A DNA stretch of 64,000 nucleotides from Trichomonas vaginalis G3. Its lineage: Eukaryota; Parabasalia; Trichomonadida; Trichomonadidae. The DNA lies in the NCBI RefSeq assembly GCF_026262505.1, contig NC_067208.1:13587962-13651961 (forward strand). Direction: 5' to 3'. Positions 25,252 to 38,200 of this stretch are shown here, in pieces (position 1 is the first letter of the stretch; every line of letters begins with the position of its first letter). The notes beneath the pieces were generated by a model, which searched no databases, had not been told where the DNA came from, and saw nothing but the letters and a program-made list of their open reading frames with translations. The position numbers and the translations under genes are program-made.

Positions 25252-25641
25252 GTTTAATTCAAATTTGGCGGGCTTTTGGTCGTAGATTAATTTAACTAAT
25301 ATGAATTTGGATTGTGCTTTCCTTATTGATGTAATGATATTTTCACTAATAAAAAATGAAATATACACAAGAAAAAAATTATTCAAAAATTATCATTGCA
25401 TTTTATTTGAAGAAATTTTGAAAACACATCATACACATACTATAAATGAATATTATCATCTTAATTTTAATAAATTTCATTTACTTGGAAAAATGCAAGA
25501 TCATCTTGTACTTACTCTTCGATTTATTCCATGTAACTTCGCAGATAATAATGGCGCACTTACCTCTATTTTGGATTTTTATAGTTTCCCTCAAAACACA
25601 TTCTATGGACTTACGCTCGTATCGCGTTAAAAAATGTCGTT
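25252..25641 (-). repeat. Right outer terminal inverted repeat, intact
   Basis: 390 bp, the reverse complement of the two left segments. It reveals the uninterrupted sequence at the site of the left-hand insertion (GTGAAAATATCATT near 25335-25348). A 109-codon plus-strand frame at 25301-25630 also appears in the left copy and is read as an open-frame accident. Confidence 0.88.
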
Positions 25642-26259
25642 AAAATTGCCCACACGCCCCTTTACAATTCTGAAATTTTTCCCTTTATTTGTCAGCTTAA
25701 GATCGTAATTTTAATGGTTTATCTATGGTAATCATTTTCTGCCTTTCAAATCAAAATTTCATTAATAATATTGATCTGAATTGATTTCTCCAAATATTCA
25801 ACGATCTCTGTAGTCTTTTCATAGCAGCCATTTATTCAGACGATATACTATAAGCTATTATCATCAAGATAAAGTCAATATATATTATGGACTCCTTGAA
25901 AGAATAAAATGATCTTCCAATTTTTTTTTAATTATTATCCTTCTTCATCATCGATATATTCAACATTGTTGCATTATCCAATGTTTCAAATTAATATCCA
26001 GTGAAATACAATGAAATTTTCAAACTCATAGATTAGTGATTAGATAATAATTGTGAAAAAAAAATAGAATAAGTTCTACTGATCAGCAACATGTCAAGGA
26101 GGTTATATACTTCCACTAAGCATTAACCAACAAAATAAAGTATAGACAACTTTTCTTCTCTTTGTACAAATAAGTATATTCCCAAAAATGTATAAATTAA
26201 AATAAAAACGAATGCACTTTAATCTTTTATGAATAAGATAAAATTAATAAAAATAAAAC
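25642..26259. other. Spacer 3' of the talin-like gene
   Basis: AT-rich, with no open frame of note. The stop of the talin-like gene at 26260-26262 is followed on the minus strand by T- and A-runs that probably carry the polyadenylation site. No direct repeat matching the left flank of the giant element is found just right of 25641. Confidence 0.45.
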
Positions 26260-29200
26260 TTAATTCATAGCTTGAAGCTTCTTTTCTGATCTTTCTAAGA
26301 TGATTCTAGCCTTGATAACTCTTGACTCTAACTCTAATCTCTTCATTAAGTTTGTCTTTGGTAAAACAAGTGCCTTTCCAAGTACTTTTCCGCCTTGTCC
26401 AATAACAGTTTGACTTGTTGCCTGAGCTCTTTGCTTCTTTGTCTCCAAAGCTTGTTCAGATGTTCTAGCGATACCTGCGCATGCCTGTCCGAATGTTCCG
26501 ACTAAGTCAATGAGCTTCTTCGCGTCATTGTTCTTTGTATCAGTATCCTTCATGAACTGTTGTGCAATTTCGGACAATTTGCGCATTGCCTGTGATGTAA
26601 TTGTTTCTGGTTCATCTACGCCTTCCATGACCTTCTTGATCGATTCGTTCGTCTGGCTCAGTTGTTCAGAGATCTGGTTGACCAAAGGAAGAACGCTATC
26701 GATGTTTCTGATTGCGCCGTCGTGATCCTTTGAGAACAACAAGATTGTGAGCAAAGTCTGGGAAATACCCTGTGAAGGCTTGATCATGGAGTTGCATAAC
26801 TCTGTTGCCAAGCTTGGTGGCATTGAGGAAACAGAATTCTGCAATGCGTCGATCTGTGCCTTGGTTGTTTGCAATGGGTTGATGACTGCTGTGTATTTAG
26901 CGACAGTTGCAGCGTACTGGCGTTGTTCTTCCTCTTCCTTCTTGAGAGCGGAACGTGCTGTTGTTGTTGCAATTGCGATCGATGATCTGATTTCTTGTCG
27001 GCTCTTCTGCGAGACGATGTCGAATTCACCCTTGAGAAGGAACTTGTCTCTCAAGGAATTGATCAACTGATCGAAGTTGTCGCTGATTATTGATGCGCAG
27101 TTCGTCATTGTTCTTTGTGCATCCAAGTTAAGAACAGTTACTGAAGCAGCCAACAATGATTGTGTTACTTCTTTAACAGCATCATAAACTGGCTTGATTG
27201 CTTCGACTAAAACTAAATTCTTAACGTGAGAATCTTGCAAAGTCTTGTAGAACTTGTTTTCTGCATCGGAATACTTCTGAACACTTTGTTCAAACTTAGG
27301 AATTGCCTGTGCAGAAGTCATTCCTGTTGTATCTGGAATTGGAGGTAACTGGAATCCCTTTGGAAGCTTCTCCGCGTTCTCCATATCTGGAACTCTGATG
27401 TCTCTGTCTGTCAATCTATCCAACTGAACAATTGTGTGGTTCATGTTCTCGAAGATGTTGATCAGTTGTGTAGTGACTTTTTCGAGTGGAGGAGCCTTTG
27501 TAACATTGATGACCTTGTTGAACTCGTTGAAAACAGAGAACAACTGCTCGAATTCCTTCGAGAAGTCGTTTCCTGCTGTTGGATCAGTGTTGACTTGGAC
27601 CAAACTAGCATAAGCATCATGTAACTGTATTGTTGCTGATTCGAGTCTTGGCTTCTCTATGCTCATGATTGAAGCGAATGACTCAGGAATCTTTGATGTA
27701 GCGCTTGCAGAAACAGTTGTAATGATGTTTCTTGTAGAGTTTGCGAGACTCTTGATGAAGTCCAATCTGACTTGTTCGAGTTTAGTTGTTGGAGCTTGTG
27801 GCTTGGAAATATCTTGTTCGTCGATCATGTCTTCAAGAGAAGCGATCATTCTGTTGAATGATCTTGTTGCTCTCTTGATTTGTGTGCTTGAAACAGATGA
27901 TGACTTTCCGATTTCGATGATGGAATGGAGAGCACCCATTGAGCTGTTAATCATGTGGATGTAGTCAGTGTAGACTGGTGCTGAGTTGCAGTTGGCGAGT
28001 TCTATTCCTCTGAACATCGCTGCCTGTGAATCTGCAACAGACTTGATGATTTCGGAGATGAGATCTTGCTCGCGGACATTGTCTCTTGAGTTGACAGCGG
28101 AAATAAGATTGATTGTGGACTGGTCAAGGTTCTTTCTCGCGTCAGTGAAGATTTGCTCAATCATGACTGGATTCTGCAATCCGTCGATAACTTGGAATGG
28201 ATTTGGTGTCTGGCTCTGGATCAAATCAATTGTCTTCTTCTCGGAATCTTTAAGTGCTGGCAAAATGTTCTTGTCTGCACCAACTCCTGAGATGTAGTAA
28301 CTGTTGATTGCATCTTCGATCTGGGAAATGTTAACAAGCTGTGCATCGATGATTGGATCTTCTTTCTTCATTGCAATTGCAGCTGTCTTCAAAGCCTTGA
28401 ATTCGATGATTTCTGCGTGTAACTTTGAGATGTCGTTTGCTTTGAGTGCTGCAACAATCTTTGCGCAGTTTGTGACTGGCTTGAACTCGAAGTTGACATT
28501 CTGTGGCTGTACTAAAGCAGCAGCCAAGTTCTTTGAGATCTGCATTAAGTAAGAACACATCTGTCTGTATCTGCCGAGTTTATGTGGATCATTCAAGTCG
28601 TAAGCATTCATCTGGATCTCGTTAACTGTCTGCAAAATGATTGTTGGATCTGGGATGATGACGGATTTAACTGCAGGATCAGAGATTGATGAAGAAACTC
28701 TGGAAAGAGATGCAACTAATTGTGGTGTCAAGTCTGCCAATTGTTGTACTAAGATATCTCTGTCCATCTGTGAAATTGGAGTCATTAATTTGTTCAAGAT
28801 ATTGATTGCTTCGACATTTGATGAACTGAAGATATTCGAGCACTCTGAAATTGGCAATGTAGAGAACTGAGCCAACAAAGGCAACAATCCTGCAGCTGTT
28901 TGTGCAGCATTGGCTGTAGCCATGAGTTCTGTCTTTGGCTTGTTCGTGAGGATGGAAGAGATTGAGACAGGAACAGTTGTTGTGTTGTACATGTCAGCAA
29001 ACAATGAATTGAAGTCATTTAAGTTGGAGAATGCTGTAACAACAGTTTGTTCTGGTTTGACAATGGAAACCAAGTTGTTGATAACGCATAATCTGTTCAA
29101 CTGATCTTGGTCGTTTCCTGCAGCCAAAGGAACAATTCTTGATGCTGTTGCCTGTGTGGAAACTAATGATTTGACTTCGCACTGGAGTTGAACTAATTGT

Positions 29201-32200
29201 TCAGGACTGATGTTGATCTTCATTGATCCTTGTTGTCTTCCTTGTTCGACCATCTTCGCTAACTGTTCGTTCTTTGTTAACAACTCTTTCTGCAATGAAA
29301 TTAACTTCGATGTGATGAATGCTCTGTTCTGAGCTTCCTTTGCAGTGGCGCAAACTTTCTCCAAAACATAGGAATTCTGCAATGGCATCTGTGCAATGAT
29401 GTCCATGTTCTGTTGGAGAATTTGTTGCTGGTACTGGATGAGCTTCATTGCAATTGTTGCGGCTGAAACTTGGTTAGTTTGATCGATGATCTTTGGATCA
29501 TTCAAATCATTTGGAATGAAATTGATGTCATTTGTGCAAGCGTTCAAGTATTCCGGTGTCTGGAATAATTGAGCTAAATTAGCTAGCATTGACTCAATTC
29601 CTGCTTTGTCTGTTTCTGGTGTCTGTGCAATTGTATCAACAACTTGTTGTTCTTGCTGAGAAATTGTGTAAATTTGCTGATACATTGTCTGTTGGAGACC
29701 AGAGATCTTCTCCAAGGTAAATACAGATCTTTGCTCAGCTAATAATTGATGGATCTGTTGTGGTGGTTTGACCAATGATTTGGCGTATTCGAATGAAAGC
29801 TTGGACAAGTTCGTTGACAATGTTGTAATTGCCAAATCCTTGTATGTCTTGAGTAATTCATCGTTGATTGCGGCGACTTCAGGAAGTACTTCTGCAATTG
29901 GGTGCTGTGCAATTCCTTTATGAGGTTCTGCTTGAATCAACAATGATCTGTCAAAGATTCTGGCTTCGGCGCCTTTGGCTTTGACCTTTTGTGCAACTGA
30001 ATCTAAGTTACTCAATCTCAAGAGATTTGCAATAACAACTGAATATGATTGTACCAACTTCTCATCACTCAATGACTTGATGCGCTGGTCTAGTTCTTCA
30101 TTCGACTGGTTGGCTAAGTCGTTGAGAACTAAGAGGTTGTTTCTGAGTTCGTTTGCCTCATTAACACCAAATTTAGAGTCATTGAAAACTTCCTGGAGTT
30201 TCTCGGATTTAATCTGTTGGTCAATTGATTGAGAATTGGATCTGATCTGAGACAAAATTCTCTCCATGTTGTTTGCTGTGATGCATGAATTCAAAACTTG
30301 GATATGCTTTGTGAATTCATCGTAATTAGTTTCATCATCAATTGGATTGACATCAGCTAATTGTTCTGGAGAATTGTACAAGATATCATTGACTTTGTTT
30401 GTGACTCTTTCAATGATACCACGTGCTGATTCTTGGAATGAAACTGTTGGAATGTTGTTGAGTTCTTGTCTTGGTAATGTTGTCAATGCACCAGCAAGGA
30501 ATGCGATGTAACTCTGCTGTGAATCGATGTCTTCTGTCTTCATTTGTGCAATGACTTCTGCGAATTGTTGTGGAGAGTTGCAGTACTCGATTTGTGTCTT
30601 CAAAACTGGGCAAAGCTGTTCCAAGAACTGTCCAACAATTGGCTGTGCGACATCGATCTTTTCTATCTTTGCATGCAAGCCAGGTGTTGCAGCATCGTGA
30701 GCGTTTTGGACTGTCATCAGTGCTTGTGCGAGCTGGACTCTTTCCATCAAATCATTAATGAATTCCTGTGATTTGTGGAGAGATGCGATATCAATCAAAG
30801 AAGTGTTGTTTTCTTCACCACTTTCCTTGAGATTGTTCTGAACTTTGATGTTTGCTGCCTTGAGGATTTCGATTGGAGTTGTTCCGACATTGCTGTCATT
30901 GATGATGTCATAGACTTCATCGGATGTCAACATGTTGATTGTTTGTGTGATTAATCTCTGTTGGTTAATCATCTGTGCTGGAGTGAATGTTCTTGTGTAA
31001 GCAGCCAAGTTCTCCTGGCTGTCTGACAAAGCAATTTGTCTCAGGATTTGTTGCTGTGCTTCGATGATTTGGCCTGCATCTAATGGAGAACGGAAGAGTT
31101 GTTGTCCTTCTGGAGTATTGACGAAACGGCAAAGTTCTGGTGTTTGCGAGATCATGTGCTGAGAAACAGCTTGAAGAGATTCAAGGAGATTGACTAATGA
31201 CAAATCTTTCATCATTGCGGAATTGATATCTGAAACTGTTCTGATCTTTAATTCTGATGGAGATGTTGCTTGTTTATGAGCTGTTGCTTCAAGCAAACTG
31301 AGTTTAGTTGCAGATAATCCCTGATCTGATGTAACAATCTGTGCATCAATTGTTTCATTTGTTAATCCTTCGATTGCAAACTTAAGAACATGCTGTTGTG
31401 CTAATACTTGTGATGGTGTCAAACGAGACAATGCTTCTTCAATTGCTTGTGAATTGTCAACCTTTGATAATAGATCTTGGATTGACATAATAGAATCAGT
31501 GATTTGATCTGGAGTAAATGCAGAATATGACTTGTTGGACAATTGTTTGACGACATCTGGGAATTCTGATAATTCCTTCTGTCTCAAAGCTTCCAATCTC
31601 TGTTGTATCATCAACTGTGTGTTGGATGATGACAACTTCGGCTGCTGGAGAATTGGAACTGCTGCTGCATAAACAGGTCCGTATTGTACAGACTGAATAA
31701 CTGCAGGAGCAATGATGTGTGGATCCAAAGAAGTGATAGAAAGTGTTGGATTCAATGAAACAGACAAACTTGATGCGGAAAGAGCAGCTTGTGTTGCTTG
31801 TTTCTTAACGAAATCTTTGACGTTTGTCGAGGCTTGGTAATTGTTTGCTCTTGCAGCCTTGAGAGTCTTCATCTTCTCCTTGAGTCCTTGCATCAATTGA
31901 TTGGATTGAAGAGCTAAGTTGTAGCAGGACTGGTCAGTAATTGATGAAAGATAAAGTTCTGTGTTGACATCCTTGATTTGAATGTTTGCATCTTGTGAAT
32001 TGAAGTCGATTTCCTGTTGTTTAGTGATCATTTCAACTAAATCACATAACAAAATAGAGAGTTCTGTTAAATCTGATGCTGTTGTCTGTGTCATTCCAGC
32101 ATGTGATTTAGCAGTGATTTCTTCAATCTTGCTTGTAACTTTAGTGATCTTTTCTTTGGATACTGGATCACTGTATCCAAATTGTTCTGCAATGGAATTC

Positions 32201-35200
32201 GTCATTTCGACTTCTTGTATCAAATCACATGTTGAAGCAAGAAGTGTTGCAGCTTGTTCTGGGTTCTGTTGTGCTTCTTGTTTCACGTGTTCAAATGTCT
32301 TTGAAGCGAGAATCAAAGAAGCCAAAAGATGGTTCAAAGTATCAGCTTTGTCGTTGAAAGTCAATGGATTTGCGTATAATTCAATCAAATTCTTGAATGG
32401 ATCGAGTTTCTCAACTGATTCTCTTACATCCTTCTCTTCTTGCTTCTTCTTGTAGTTAATGTGATTATAAACATTGGCCAAGAAGTGCTGGTAGATCCTG
32501 CAAACCTGAGCCAAATCTCTGCGGCCAACATTTGTTTGTCTGTTTACATTCTTCAAATATGGAGTTACTTGGTGTAAGAAGTCCATAACTTGTGGAGTAG
32601 TAAGCTGTGGATGATCAATATTGATTCTATCCAATGTGTAAGCGATTCTCTCCAAGTTATTCAAGAGAATTGAAGCGAAGGAATTGTCTACTTCATGTAA
32701 TGTGTTGTTGAAGAAAACTAATGATTCTTCCAATGGCTGGACGATGCCTTTGACAATTTCATTGTCTTTGAGGGCTTGGATGAGTAAAGCGATGTCTGAT
32801 CTGTTGTTGTGGAGCTGTTCGATGTTGAGAATTGCTGCTGGTAATGTTCTGCACTCAACTAACAATTTGGCATCGGAATCCTTAAGAGAAGACAAAGCTT
32901 TGGTTTCGTAGTATTGTACTTCAGGACCAAACTTCCTTGCGTTGTCTCTGATTTGGTCTTGTAAGTACTTCATTGCCTTGTTCATCTTAAGTAATGTTTG
33001 TGCAGCGGAAACAGTTGCAGAAACAGCGATTTGTGTCTGTGTTTCTGTCTTGTTTTCGTAGCTGTTGTCAACATTTGTAATCAATCTGCATGAAGGAATA
33101 ATTGCTGTATTATTCTTTCTTGCCATCAATGGAATGAGATCTTTGATAGCCAATCTGATTGATTGTGGAACGTTGTTCTGGTGATCATTGATAACTTTAA
33201 GGGATTCAGTGATGTTCTGGTATAATTCGCTGTCAATTTCATTGATGTCATTTGTCAAATTGGTATCGAGATGTTCGACTAATGACTTCAATGCTTGTTT
33301 GGAAATCAACTGGTCTTTGATTATCAATGATTCTGTCTTAGCCTTTCTCTGTGCTGGTAAAGCAGTGTATGTTTCTGTGGTGTAACCAAGAGATTGCAAT
33401 GAATCTTCGAGCTCTGAGATGTTGTTTATCTCGTAAATCTGTGGTAAAACTGCACAGATTGAGCCGTAGATGTCGTCGCAAGCCTGTTGTACGCGGCGTG
33501 GTTTGAGTGTTGGTAATTCTCTGAGTTGTTGTTGAACCATGTTTTGGATGATTCTGATCGAACTTGAAAGGAGCAAATTCGACTGAATTGCTGGATTGGA
33601 TTGTACTTTTGTGATTGCAGCATCGACTTGTTGAAGTTGTGGCATGACTTGGGAGATGAATTCCTGTGATTTCGCGTTGTTCATGTGTGGAACAGAAATC
33701 ATCTTGTAGATGGAATTCGAGAAGTCATTGAAGCCCTTGAAAGCAACAGTCAATGCATCGGAATCAGCTAATGGCTGAAGAAGTTCGCAGGCAGAGATAA
33801 TTCCTGGTGTTGCGTTGTGAATTGACACCAATTTCTCTGATAATTGTTTTTCGCCAATTCTTTTGAGATTGTCGTAATCAATGTACTCGAAACTCTTTCT
33901 CATCTGGTTCAAGAGGTTGAGAGAATTGGCTGATTCTTGGATCTGTGGAAGATTTGCGAACTGATCCAAGATAAGGCGAATTCTTGAAGCGTAATCTTGT
34001 AACAATGGAACGCAATCATCGATTTCTGTGTCTTCTGTGATTCTTGGAAGTTTCGTCTTGTTGAGTTCGATCTTCTTTGAACGTGGTAAGTTACGGATCA
34101 AAGCAATTGATGCTAAAGCACTCGTGTTGAATGCACTCATTGATGCTCCTAATTCTTCTGATTGTTCCTTAGTCAAAACTTGTTTAACTTTAAGTGGAAT
34201 GACAACCAACTTTCTCTGAGCAACCAACAAACCTGCTTTATCACTCATTGCCAATGATTTGTTGTATGTTGATTCGACAGCGTGAACATTGAGTTTGTCA
34301 GCAGCATTTGTGAGTGATTTAGACCAGTCTTCCAAGATCTCAATGATTGCCTTGTTCTCCTTGACATTGTCAGCCTTCTTCAACTTCTTAATGAGGTGGT
34401 TCAACGACTTGATCTTTGGAGATGTATCCTTGAGTTGCTTCTTGATGTCATCGAATGTAACAACAACTTCTGATTGTGATTGAACATCAACTTCAGGCTG
34501 CATCTGCTCCAACAAGGCGACAATTGATGGGATTGATTTGTCAGAGTTTGGAGTGTTTGCATATGTTGGCAATTGCATTGCAACTTTGTGCAAATTGTTG
34601 GATCTAGCCTTGATATCTTTGACGATCTCGTACAAATCAGGTGTTGGATTGTTCATCATCTGCTGGACTTGCTGGTACTGCTGGTAGAATGTGTTGTAGT
34701 AATTTGATGCAGCGTTGTATAAATCTGGATTAGAAACAACTTCAGGTAATCCTGCGTAATATGTTGTAACGTGGATGATGTTTGTCAACGCATCAATAAC
34801 CTTCTGGACATCTTCCGGAGTAACTTTGCTGAGTAATTCTGGTTTGGATTGTGATTTCATGGATAACTCTGGAAGTTTGTCAACTTGTGCATTATTTAAT
34901 GCGTGTAAAACATTGGAATAACTTGAAATTGTTTCATCAGTTAACTGATCAACTTTAACATTTTGTGCAACATCAGCAACTCTGTGTGCCAAGACTTGGA
35001 TTTCCTTCATTGTTGCCAAGTTCCTTACGATTGCATCTCTGCAAGCATCTTGAGCGCTCTTTGAATATGGATTTTGAACAATGTCATTTCTGACATCATT
35101 TATGTCCAAATATGTCTTTTGTGACATTTCAATTGACTTTGCGCAACGGAATGACAATTCTGGATCTTCACAAACGGCTGGTAACTTCGAGATCGCTGTT

Positions 35201-38200
35201 AATTCATTGATCAAATTAGCAACAGCGTAATTTGATTCCTGAGTCTTGAGAACGTAATCGCAAAGTGCCAAGTTCTCACCTTCAGCGATTGGATCATTGA
35301 TTGCCTTGTAGATGTTGAGATCTAATCTCTCCATAATCACAGGGATGTTTGCATCTCTTGTGATGCCTGCAACTCTTGAGATGGATGAGTTAATTTCTGG
35401 GAGCTCGGCCTTCAACTGCAAAATCAATGATTGTGCCTTAGAAACAGCGTTTTGATCAACAGTGTTTGCCATGAGAGCGCTCTGTTGCTGGGCCAAGTTG
35501 TACTGGTAGTCCTTGAGTTTGTTGATGATTTCCATGTTGTTTTCTCCAATCTGATCGATTGTTTGGCGGTTCAATCTGCCAACGAAGTTCAACAAATAGT
35601 TGATATCATCATTAACTTTGGCAACAGAGATAGGAGTGATATTTCTTGTTGAAATATAATCCAATTGATTGGCAACTAATTTCTGGATGTCCATGAGTTT
35701 CATCAAGACTGGTTGATGCTCTCCACCGAATGGTAACTTCTGCAATTGTATCAAAGCATCTTTAATTGCTTCGTTTGTTCTGTGGAGATGAGCAATTGAT
35801 TCTAATCTCGCTGCTTCGCTTGTTGGCATGTTGTTCAACTGTGATAGAACTTTCTTCAGTTCATCAATAGCATCGTAAGCGGATTTAACCATTGCCTTTG
35901 CATCGTCTGTAAGAGAATTGATCTTGTTGTTAGGAAGATCATCTAACTGCCTGATCAAGTCTGGGATATTTGCATCGTTACCCATAACAATGAGTGTATC
36001 TCTCTTCTGGATTTCTGATGATTGCTGTGTCTGTTCTTTGATCATTGCGTGTGTTGCAGCCAGCAATTGCTTGAACTTGCTGTGTGCTTCACCGAGATCT
36101 TCGATTGAAACACCATCTTGTTTGAGTGTATCCAAAATGGCACCGACTTCAGCAAGTTCTGCAGAAGCAGTCTGGAACTGTGGAACCAAGTGAGGAGTGA
36201 TCATTGTGACATTCTTCTGTTCAGCCAATGTTGAAGCTAATCTTGTTAATGTCGATGATGTATTCCTCAACTTCGCCTGGATCTCGAATGTATCGATGTT
36301 ATGTGCTTTGAGATGAGCAGCGTGTTTGAGCAATGTATCAGCGATGAGTTCTTGTTCATCTGATATTCCAATGAGACCTTTGGAGATCTCTGGCATTTCT
36401 CTCTTGATGAGATTTGGCGTCTGGTTGATCTGATCTTTGATAGTGACTTTGAAGTTCTCGAAAACGAAATCAGAAGTTGATCTAGCGACAGGAATTGCCT
36501 GCAAAGCAGTGACTAACTGTGCATGGATCTGTTCTGCGAATGGGCTGAGTTCTTGGTCGTTTTGGAGGATGCTCTGTGTTGTATCGCAAAGAGCATCGAT
36601 GTTGGATCTGATGTTCAAGAACCTGTCACGTAAATCATCGTTGTCGCATTCCTGGACGAATGTGTTGATTGCATCGTTGAGAGTTGCAAATTGCTGGAAG
36701 AGCTGGTTTGGATTGAGATTCTCGATTTCTTCTGTTGGAATATCGAGTTGAACTTGCAACATGTCGAGCAATCTTCCTGTTCTCTGGTGTTGCAAACCAT
36801 CTGTGTTCGCACGCCATTCAAGATCCTCATCAACGATATCTGTTGTTGCATCTGCGAAATTAACTTCTTGTTCATTAATTTCTTTCTTCTCGAAGGAGAT
36901 TCCCATGTCATCAATGACGACATCGTCATCATCGCGATGGAATAATGTGTCATTTACGCCAAGATCCAAATCCAAAGATGTGATCTGATCGAAATCGTGC
37001 TGGAAGTAATCGATATCGAAATCTTCTTCAACAACAACTTCTCTCTTGAAGTTGAGACCTTGGTTGTAATCAATGATTGTACCGATGTTTGGCATATCAA
37101 AGATTTCAAGCAAGTTGGAAATGTATGATGCAATAACTGCAATATCCTTTGAATGGACTTCAACGGAATAAGAGTTTCCTTGGAAATCACTGTACTGGAA
37201 GACAATGACCATTTGATCATTGACAGCGAGAATGTCACTGCATACTGAATTATTTGTACTATCAATTACTAACCAATCAGCCAAGAATGGATAGAAGATT
37301 TCACCAACAATGAATGCTTGGTTATTGATGAGCAAAATAGAACGTGGTGATAATGAAATACGGCCAGGCTGGAATTCGATTGTATCTCCTTCCATGTTAT
37401 CATCTCTGAACAAGAAATCGATATCATAAACTTCTTCACCGTAGCCAGGCATCATCATGATTGAATTGATGTATGTTCTTGCAGCCTTAGACTTTTCAAG
37501 AGGTGGTTGAACTGTCAATGCCTTTGAGAACTTCTGAGCAAGGTTGTTCTCGACAACAATGGCTTGTGGGAAGAGCAACTGGATCTGTTCTGGCTTGGCA
37601 TTGACCATCTTTTCGAGAACTTTAGCTTGATCACTTGCTTCAGCGTAAAGAGACAAAATGGCCAATTCAATTGCTTTCTCAACATTCAAGACGAGTTTTC
37701 CTGAAAGGACGAAGTTCTTTGAATCCTTGTAAATGGAGAACAAAGAAAGGTTATCATCGAACATCTCTTGTGTGAAGACGAAGAATCTTCTACGCAATGT
37801 GAGGTTGCTGTAATATCTCGTCTGAATTGGAAGAGAGAATGAGAAATTGAGTGGATGTAATTTGTTGTCTTCTGTTGTGTTGTAGAATGTGAAGCCAAGA
37901 TGTGATCCTTGCTTGAAGTACTCGTTTGTAATTTGTGTCTGTTCGATAATGTTCTGTGTGATATCGAGATCGAATTTGTGAACTAATCCATGTTCATTTG
38001 CTACTGTGATTTGTGGAATCTTCTGCAACAAAAGGATGAGATCTTGTGGATCAGGACTGAACTCTTGGAGTTTCTGATATGGTTTGAACCAGCTGAACTC
38101 CATGTTCTTGTCTCTGTAAAGCAAACACCACTTGTCATTTTCAATTGGCAAAACATAGTAGAAAAGTGACAAATCAATAATTTTGGAGCCTGTGAAGTTT

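Larger units (their letters stand above)
2876..25641. mobile_element. Giant foldback Mutator-like element (MULE) with tandem-array arms
   Basis: A 22.8-kb inverted-repeat structure. The outer ends begin AACGACATTTTTTAACGCG and its reverse complement, and form 390-bp TIRs of roughly 99% identity. Moving inward on both sides come a unique segment with a small ORF, a 23-bp-unit array, a 232-bp inner inverted repeat with no difference seen, a 25-bp-unit array, and in the centre a decayed MULE transposase. Every layer is inverted between left and right. Foldback elements of insects are the closest known architecture (tandem repeats inside long TIRs), and MULEs with long TIRs are known in plants and protists. 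Alternatively, a MULE (16699-22908) sits inside an older element, but then the 23-bp array would keep one orientation across it, and it does not. No target-site duplication is seen at the outer ends. The transposase is broken, so the copy is probably non-autonomous. Confidence 0.75.

Noticed and set aside
2876-25641. Polinton/Maverick or another virus-like element
   Set aside because: No polymerase B, integrase, ATPase, protease or capsid-like frame is present. The only enzyme trace is a MULE transposase, and most of the length is satellite.
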